8,911 nt of DNA from Euzebyaceae bacterium. GTDB lineage: Bacteria; Actinomycetota; Nitriliruptoria; Euzebyales; Egibacteraceae. This document shows positions 5,749 through 8,911 of this stretch, in pieces. Positions within the stretch are counted from its first letter, which is position 1, and every line of letters starts with the position of its first letter. Position numbers and translations under genes: made by a program. The notes under the pieces are model-generated. The model saw nothing but the letters and a program-made list of their open reading frames with translations, searched no databases and was not told the DNA's origin. The stretch is taken from NCBI GenBank assembly GCA_013698135.1, contig JACCVM010000043.1, forward strand, positions 1 through 8,911. Reading direction: 5' to 3'.

Positions 5749-6849
5749 TTATCCAGCCTCCAGCTCTCGGCGCAGCAGCGCGCGCTGCTCGTCATAGGAC
5801 GCCGGCGGTTCGACATAGACGTGCTCGAACAGCTCCAGGGGATCACCGTGCGGCGCGTCGTAGATCTCCTCGCGCATGCGAGCGGCGTAGGCCTTGGCTT
5901 CATCGTCGATCTGCGCGCGGAAGGTGTCGTCGACTAATCCCTCCCTGGTCAGGAACGTCTCGAAGCGCGCGATCGGGTCGCGAGCGTTCCACTCCGCCAG
6001 CTCCTCAGGGGTGCGGTAGCGCGTCGGGTCGTCGGCCGTCGTGTGCGCCTCCATGCGGTAGGTGACGGCTTCGATGAGGCTGGGGCCATCCCCCGCCCGT
6101 GCCCGCTCCACCGCCTGCTTGGCCACCGCGTAGGACGCCAGCACGTCGTTGCCGTCGCAGCGATAGCCGGGCATCCCGTAGCCGATCGCCTTGTGCGCGA
6201 TGGTCGGGGCCTTGGTCTGCTTGGACAGGGGAACGCTGATGGCGTACTGGTTGTTCTGCACGTAGAACACGCACGGCGCGTCATAGACGGCGGCGAAGTT
6301 CAGCGCCTCGTGGACGTCGCCCTCGGAGGTCGCCCCGTCGCCGAAGTAGCTCATGACGACGAGGTCCTTGCCGTCGAACTTGGCACCCATCGCGAACCCG
6401 GCGGCGTGGAGGGCCTGCGTGGCGATCGGGATCGACAGCAGTCCGAAGTGCGTGGCATGCGGGTCGTGGTCGGACAGCCAGGTGCCGCGGAACAGCTGCA
6501 GGATCTTGCCGGGGTCCACCCCGCGAACCAGCGCGGCGCCCATCTCACGGTAGGACGGGAAGACCCAATCCTGCTCGTCGAGGGCGTAGGCCCCACCGAC
6601 CTGCGCCGCCTCCTGGCCGAGCAGCGACGCGTAGACGCCCAGCTGGCCCTGCCGCTGCAGGTTGATGGCCTGCTTGTCGACCCGCCTGGCCAGCACCATG
6701 AAGCGGTACAGGTTGCGAAAGTCCTCGTCCTTGAGGTCCAGCGGGTAGCCGTCGACTTCGTGCAGCACGCCTTGGTCGTCGAGTAACTGGACGGGCTGGA
6801 CGGGTGGGAGCAGCCCTGCCGGGTCGGGCGTGAGCGGTGCAGCGTCCAT
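5749..6849 (-). CDS. 2-oxo acid dehydrogenase E1, alpha subunit
   Basis: This 366-residue protein binds thiamine diphosphate through Gly170-Asp171-Gly172, followed 26 residues later by Asn199-Asn200, the classic cofactor motif. Gly-Gln-Glu-Ala-Ala-Gln (78-83), Phe-Pro-Ser-Tyr-Arg-Glu (97-102), the His-x5-Ser-Ile-Pro-Ile-Ala-Thr-Gln segment (134-145) and Arg-Met-Glu-Ala-His-Thr-Thr-x-Asp-Asp-Pro-Thr-Arg-Tyr (the regulatory loop region) all match this family. Several actinobacterial homologues are annotated as pyruvate dehydrogenase alpha yet serve branched-chain oxo acids, and the Ser-Asp-Asp-Pro-Thr-like loop here fits that group. It is the first gene of the operon. ATG 6849 has AGGGAG at 6864-6859 with 9 bases between, an acceptable site. 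The first 30 residues are Pro-rich and variable, as is usual. Substrate preference cannot be settled from sequence alone. Confidence 0.94.
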   Translation of the reverse strand: MDAAPLTPDPAGLLPPVQPVQLLDDQGVLHEVDGYPLDLKDEDFRNLYRFMVLARRVDKQAINLQRQGQLGVYASLLGQEAAQVGGAYALDEQDWVFPSYREMGAALVRGVDPGKILQLFRGTWLSDHDPHATHFGLLSIPIATQALHAAGFAMGAKFDGKDLVVMSYFGDGATSEGDVHEALNFAAVYDAPCVFYVQNNQYAISVPLSKQTKAPTIAHKAIGYGMPGYRCDGNDVLASYAVAKQAVERARAGDGPSLIEAVTYRMEAHTTADDPTRYRTPEELAEWNARDPIARFETFLTREGLVDDTFRAQIDDEAKAYAARMREEIYDAPHGDPLELFEHVYVEPPASYDEQRALLRRELEAG

Positions 6850-6870
6850 CGGTCAGCGCTCCCTGATCGG

Positions 6871-6898
6871 CGCAGCGCCGGGGTCGCCGGTCGCTGCG
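6871..6898 (-). repeat. Stem-loop in the leader of the dehydrogenase operon
   Basis: CGCAGCG (6871-6877) and CGCTGCG (6892-6898) are perfect inverted arms. Inside them CCGG (6878-6881) pairs with CCGG (6887-6890), leaving one bulged base (6891) and a five-base loop. The result is an 11-pair G+C-rich stem. It ends 6 bases before the AGGGAG of the E1 alpha gene and lies between that site and a TTGACA box. It could act as an operator or as an RNA structure affecting translation of the first gene. There is no T-run, so it is not a typical terminator. The role is inference; the symmetry is seen directly. Confidence 0.5.
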
Positions 6899-6905
6899 AG
6901 CAGCC

Positions 6906-6911
6906 TGTCAA
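6906..6911 (-). promoter_or_regulatory. Consensus -35-like TTGACA upstream of the E1 alpha gene
   Basis: The minus strand reads TTGACA exactly, 57 bases before the E1 alpha ATG, a sensible distance for a promoter. However, the hexamer 17 bases downstream is GGCGAC and none nearby fits TAnnnT, so a housekeeping-type promoter is only a possibility. If real, the stem-loop at 6871-6898 would lie over the -10/start region. Confidence 0.25.
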
Positions 6912-7135
6912 CGCGAGCCGTCGTCGACGCCTGAGCGACCGGATCGCGGTCGGCAGGGGGACGGAGAGTCGCTGCAAGGGTAGTCGACCCCAACGTGTTA
7001 CGGCAACACACCAGATCGCCTCCAGGTGTCACACGTCACCCTTGCCGGTGCGCTTCGCTCCTCGAGCGAGAGTCCGAAGATGGCCCATTCGGGCTATGGC
7101 GATCTTCCCCCCGCGCGCGGCAGAATGCGGGTGAT

Positions 7136-7154
7136 CGGCGGCGCGGGGCCGCCG
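7136..7154 (+). repeat. Leader hairpin before the cupredoxin gene
   Basis: CGGCGGC (7136-7142) and GCCGCCG (7148-7154) form a perfect 7-pair stem with a five-base loop, about 20 bases before the GGGAGG ribosome binding site. In such G+C-rich DNA it may arise by chance. No T-run follows. Confidence 0.35.
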
Positions 7155-7173
7155 CATCCAGGCGTGCACATGC

Positions 7174-7179
7174 GGGAGG
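7174..7179 (+). promoter_or_regulatory. Ribosome binding site fixing the cupredoxin gene start
   Basis: GGGAGG at 7174-7179 lies 5 bases before ATG 7185. This favours 7185 over the in-frame GTG at 7026 and the in-frame ATG at 7170, neither of which has a comparable site; the residues encoded between 7026 and 7185 also look non-coding in composition. Confidence 0.75.
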
Positions 7180-7184
7180 CAGCC

Positions 7185-7985
7185 ATGAGTGATGCAACCA
7201 TGTCCTCAAGTAGCGAAGCGGTAGGACACAAGAGCACCGGACGGACCACAAGAGTGGGTCACGGGCCTTCCATCGCAGGGGAAGCCAATCCGTGGCGATC
7301 AATGGTGTTGCGGTCGGGGATGGCGCTGGCCGCCGGCTTCATCGTCTTGATGGTGCTGGCCCGGTTCCCGATCCCGCCTCTGGCGATCTACGTCGTGCTG
7401 GTGGTCGGTGGGCTGGCGCTGCGCCGCCGCAAGCCGACTGCGGGTTTGCTGGTCGTGGGTGTCTCGACGCTGCTGGTCGTCGCGCTCAGCCTGGCCACGA
7501 TGGTGGACAATCTTCGTCGCCCCGCTGACCCCATCGACTTCACGTTGGCGGTGCTGGGCTGGGCAGCGGCATTGTGCACGGCGGTGGGCATCGTCCCGGC
7601 GGTGCGCCGTGTCCGCGGCTCCGCCATCTCCCGCACCGTGTCGACGGCAGCGGTCGCGGCGGTGGCGCTGGCGCTCGTCGGCAGCAGCCTCGTCCGGCTG
7701 ACGACGATCGACTCGGTGGCGGCCCAGCCAGGCGATGTCGAGGTGGCGATCGCCCAGACCGCTTTCCCGGAGAACGTGCTGGTCAGTGCCGGTGACGTCG
7801 CGCTGTTGCTAGACAACTCCGACCCCTACTCGCACACCTTCACCAGCGACGAGTTGGGCGTGGACCAGACGCTGGTGGCGGGTCAGAGCGCGCGGGTGAC
7901 GTTCTCGGCTGATCCTGGTGAGTACTCCTTCTACTGTGCTATCCCGGGCCACGAGTTCATGAAGGGCCTGCTCGTCGTCCAGTAG
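7185..7985 (+). CDS. Five-transmembrane protein with C-terminal cupredoxin domain
   Basis: From ATG 7185 this is 266 residues. A polar Ser/Thr/Gly-rich N-terminus of about 40 residues is followed by five hydrophobic segments near 44-60, 65-79, 86-106, 119-140 and 151-170. The Arg-Arg-Arg-Lys loop (80-83) and the Arg-rich loop (141-150) put the N-terminus inside and the C-terminus outside by the positive-inside rule. Residues 183-266 form a small beta-rich domain with a complete type-1 copper set: His217 in Ser-His-Thr-Phe, then Cys251, His256 and Met259 in Cys-x4-His-x2-Met. This is a plastocyanin/azurin-like electron-transfer site facing the extracytoplasmic side. I do not recognise the membrane part or know of a named family for the combination. 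The next gene, a CbiX-type chelatase, starts 18 bases later. A role in electron transfer or copper handling is inference; which one cannot be told from the sequence. Confidence 0.85.
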   Translation: MSDATMSSSSEAVGHKSTGRTTRVGHGPSIAGEANPWRSMVLRSGMALAAGFIVLMVLARFPIPPLAIYVVLVVGGLALRRRKPTAGLLVVGVSTLLVVALSLATMVDNLRRPADPIDFTLAVLGWAAALCTAVGIVPAVRRVRGSAISRTVSTAAVAAVALALVGSSLVRLTTIDSVAAQPGDVEVAIAQTAFPENVLVSAGDVALLLDNSDPYSHTFTSDELGVDQTLVAGQSARVTFSADPGEYSFYCAIPGHEFMKGLLVVQ

Positions 7986-8003
7986 CCGGGCATCCTAGGC
8001 GAC

Positions 8004-8861
8004 ATGGTCTCGGACGCTCCAGCTCTCCTGCTCATCGCGCACGGCACCCGTGATCCTCGAGGCGCCGAGGAGATGGACGTCCTGCTGAGCCAGCTTCGGG
8101 CCCGGCACTCAGCCCCGGTCGAGCACGGCTGGCTGGAGGACTTCGCAGAACCCTCTGTGGACGTGGCCATGGCTCGTCTGGTCAGTCAGGGCGTGGACAG
8201 GGTCGTGACGGTTCCCTTCCTCAACCTCGGCGCCGGGCACGCCAAGACCGATGTGCCCAACGCCGTGGCCCCGGCGCGCGCCGACCATCCCGATGTGCCG
8301 ATCGCGCACGGACGGGTGCTCGGCCTGCACGCCGAGCTGTTCGCACTGGCCCGGCGACGCCTCGATGCCGTCAGCCCAGCGCAAGACCGCGGTGACGAGG
8401 TGCTGGTCGTCACCGCAGCGGGTTCGTCGGACCCGGACGCCAACGCCGACCTGGCCAAGGCGGCCAGGTTCCTCGCCGAGGGCAGCGGCCACCGCTGGGC
8501 CGAGCACGCCTTTGCGGGGGTGACCTGGCCCAAGATCGACGTGGTGCTGCGCCGGGTCGCCGCGGCGGGTGCGCGGCGGGTGGTGCTGTTCAGCTGGTCG
8601 CTGCTGGCGGGGCGGCTGGAGCGCAGCGTCAGCCAGGCGGCCGACCGAGTCGCGGCGGACACCGGTCTGCGAGTGATCGACGCCGGTCGCTTCGGTCCCG
8701 ATCCGGCGGTCGCCGAGGTCGTGCTGGACCGCTACGCAGAAGCCATCCATGGTGACGTTCGCATGAACTGCGACCTGTGCGCCTACCGGGTGCCGCTGCC
8801 GGGGTTGCAGGGCCGCCTGGCCGCACCATCCGGCGGCGGTACCGCCGAGCCTGACCGCTGA
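8004..8861 (+). CDS. cbiX: Sirohydrochlorin chelatase (CbiX/SirB family)
   Basis: This 285-residue protein inserts Co2+ or Fe2+ into sirohydrochlorin, on the route to cobalamin or siroheme. The first half has Leu-Leu-Ile-Ala-His13-Gly-Thr-Arg-Asp at the N-terminus, Glu49 before Pro-Ser, and His79 in Ala-Gly-His-Ala-Lys-Thr-Asp; His13 and His79 are the metal-handling histidines of the family. The second half repeats the fold in degenerate form (Val-Thr-Ala-Ala-Gly-Ser-Ser-Asp near the start, Leu-Phe-Ser-Trp-Ser-Leu-Leu-Ala-Gly later) without the histidines, so only one active site is expected. The tail has Met-Asn-Cys256-Asp-Leu-Cys259-Ala-Tyr-Arg followed by Pro-Leu-Pro-Gly, a Cys-x2-Cys extension found in some long CbiX proteins and possibly an Fe-S or metal site. 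ATG 8004 has only a weak AGG nearby, so it is probably coupled to the cupredoxin gene. No other cobalamin gene is in view, so the metal is uncertain. Confidence 0.88.
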   Translation: MVSDAPALLLIAHGTRDPRGAEEMDVLLSQLRARHSAPVEHGWLEDFAEPSVDVAMARLVSQGVDRVVTVPFLNLGAGHAKTDVPNAVAPARADHPDVPIAHGRVLGLHAELFALARRRLDAVSPAQDRGDEVLVVTAAGSSDPDANADLAKAARFLAEGSGHRWAEHAFAGVTWPKIDVVLRRVAAAGARRVVLFSWSLLAGRLERSVSQAADRVAADTGLRVIDAGRFGPDPAVAEVVLDRYAEAIHGDVRMNCDLCAYRVPLPGLQGRLAAPSGGGTAEPDR

Positions 8862-8911
8862 TTCACGTCCACGGGTGACCAAGGCGACCAGCCGGGGCTC
8901 TGTCGAGACCG

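Larger units (their letters stand above)
6850..7184. other. Divergent intergenic region between the E1 alpha and cupredoxin genes
   Basis: These 335 bases separate two outward-facing transcription units and must hold both promoters. I find no credible coding region and no convincing -35/-10 pair on either strand. What can be seen: the E1 alpha leader stem-loop (6871-6898), a TTGACA box on the minus strand (6911-6906), a small inverted repeat GTGTT-5-AACAC (6995-7009), a hairpin TCGCTC-3-GAGCGA (7055-7069), and a G+C-rich hairpin just before the cupredoxin ribosome binding site (7136-7154). There is no T-run after any of these, so none is a standard terminator. Confidence 0.7.

Noticed and set aside
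6043..6786. A 247-codon plus-strand open frame opposite the E1 alpha gene.
   Set aside because: It is antisense to well-conserved E1 alpha motifs and shows no domain of its own.
6995..7009. Inverted repeat GTGTT-5-AACAC as a regulator site.
   Set aside because: The arms are only five bases, expected by chance in a region this size, and no known operator matches.
7026..7184. An N-terminal extension of the cupredoxin protein from GTG 7026.
   Set aside because: The added residues have no hydrophobic or conserved pattern, and the GGGAGG site is placed for ATG 7185.
8875..8911. A possible GTG start of a further plus-strand gene running off the right edge.
   Set aside because: Only 12 codons are visible, with no clear ribosome site and no recognisable motif.
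1..8911. CRISPR arrays, tRNA or rRNA genes, transposases, integrase genes or attachment-site repeats.
   Set aside because: None was seen on reading through; there are no spaced repeats, no cloverleaf-like stretch and no recognisable mobile-element protein.

Overview
The window is G+C-rich with strong G/C third-position bias, GTG as well as ATG starts and compact operons. Together with the actinobacterial type of 2-oxo acid dehydrogenase operon and the S51 peptidase remnant, this points to an actinomycetote. I cannot place it more finely, and nothing here looks like a plasmid, phage or insertion sequence.

Layout. (1) At 1-174 (+) is the C-terminal end of an NrfD/PsrC-type membrane quinone oxidoreductase subunit, cut by the window edge. 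(2) At 185-1045 (+) is a MntA-HepT (minimal nucleotidyltransferase / HEPN) toxin-antitoxin pair, starting 10 bases after nrfD. (3) At 1033-1454 (-) is a decayed S51-family (peptidase E-like) gene. One frameshift and two internal deletions have removed its catalytic serine and histidine regions, and its old 3' end overlaps the end of hepT. (4) At 1478-6849 (-) is a tight operon, read right to left: E1 alpha, E1 beta, E2, E3 (dihydrolipoyl dehydrogenase), then a small VOC/glyoxalase-fold protein. This is a complete 2-oxo acid dehydrogenase complex, most likely of the branched-chain (BCKDH) type. (5) At 6850-7184 is a divergent intergenic region holding leader hairpins and a -35-like box but no gene. 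(6) At 7185-8861 (+) are two genes 18 bases apart: a five-transmembrane protein with a C-terminal type-1 copper (cupredoxin) domain, and a two-domain CbiX/SirB-type chelatase with a C-terminal Cys-x2-Cys tail. The last 50 bases hold nothing I can assign.

How the genes work together. E1 alpha and beta decarboxylate the 2-oxo acid with thiamine diphosphate. E2 carries the acyl group on its lipoyl lysine to CoA, and E3 reoxidises the lipoamide with FAD and NAD+. MntA should neutralise the HepT RNase by modifying it. The cupredoxin and CbiX genes share a direction and a very short gap, so they are probably co-transcribed, although no functional link between a blue-copper membrane protein and tetrapyrrole metal insertion is evident.

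I do not see a clearly new system. The items most worth a second look are the multiply deleted S51 pseudogene, the membrane cupredoxin paired with the chelatase, the MntA variant with Glu at the likely third metal-ligand position, and the stem-loop in the leader of the dehydrogenase operon.
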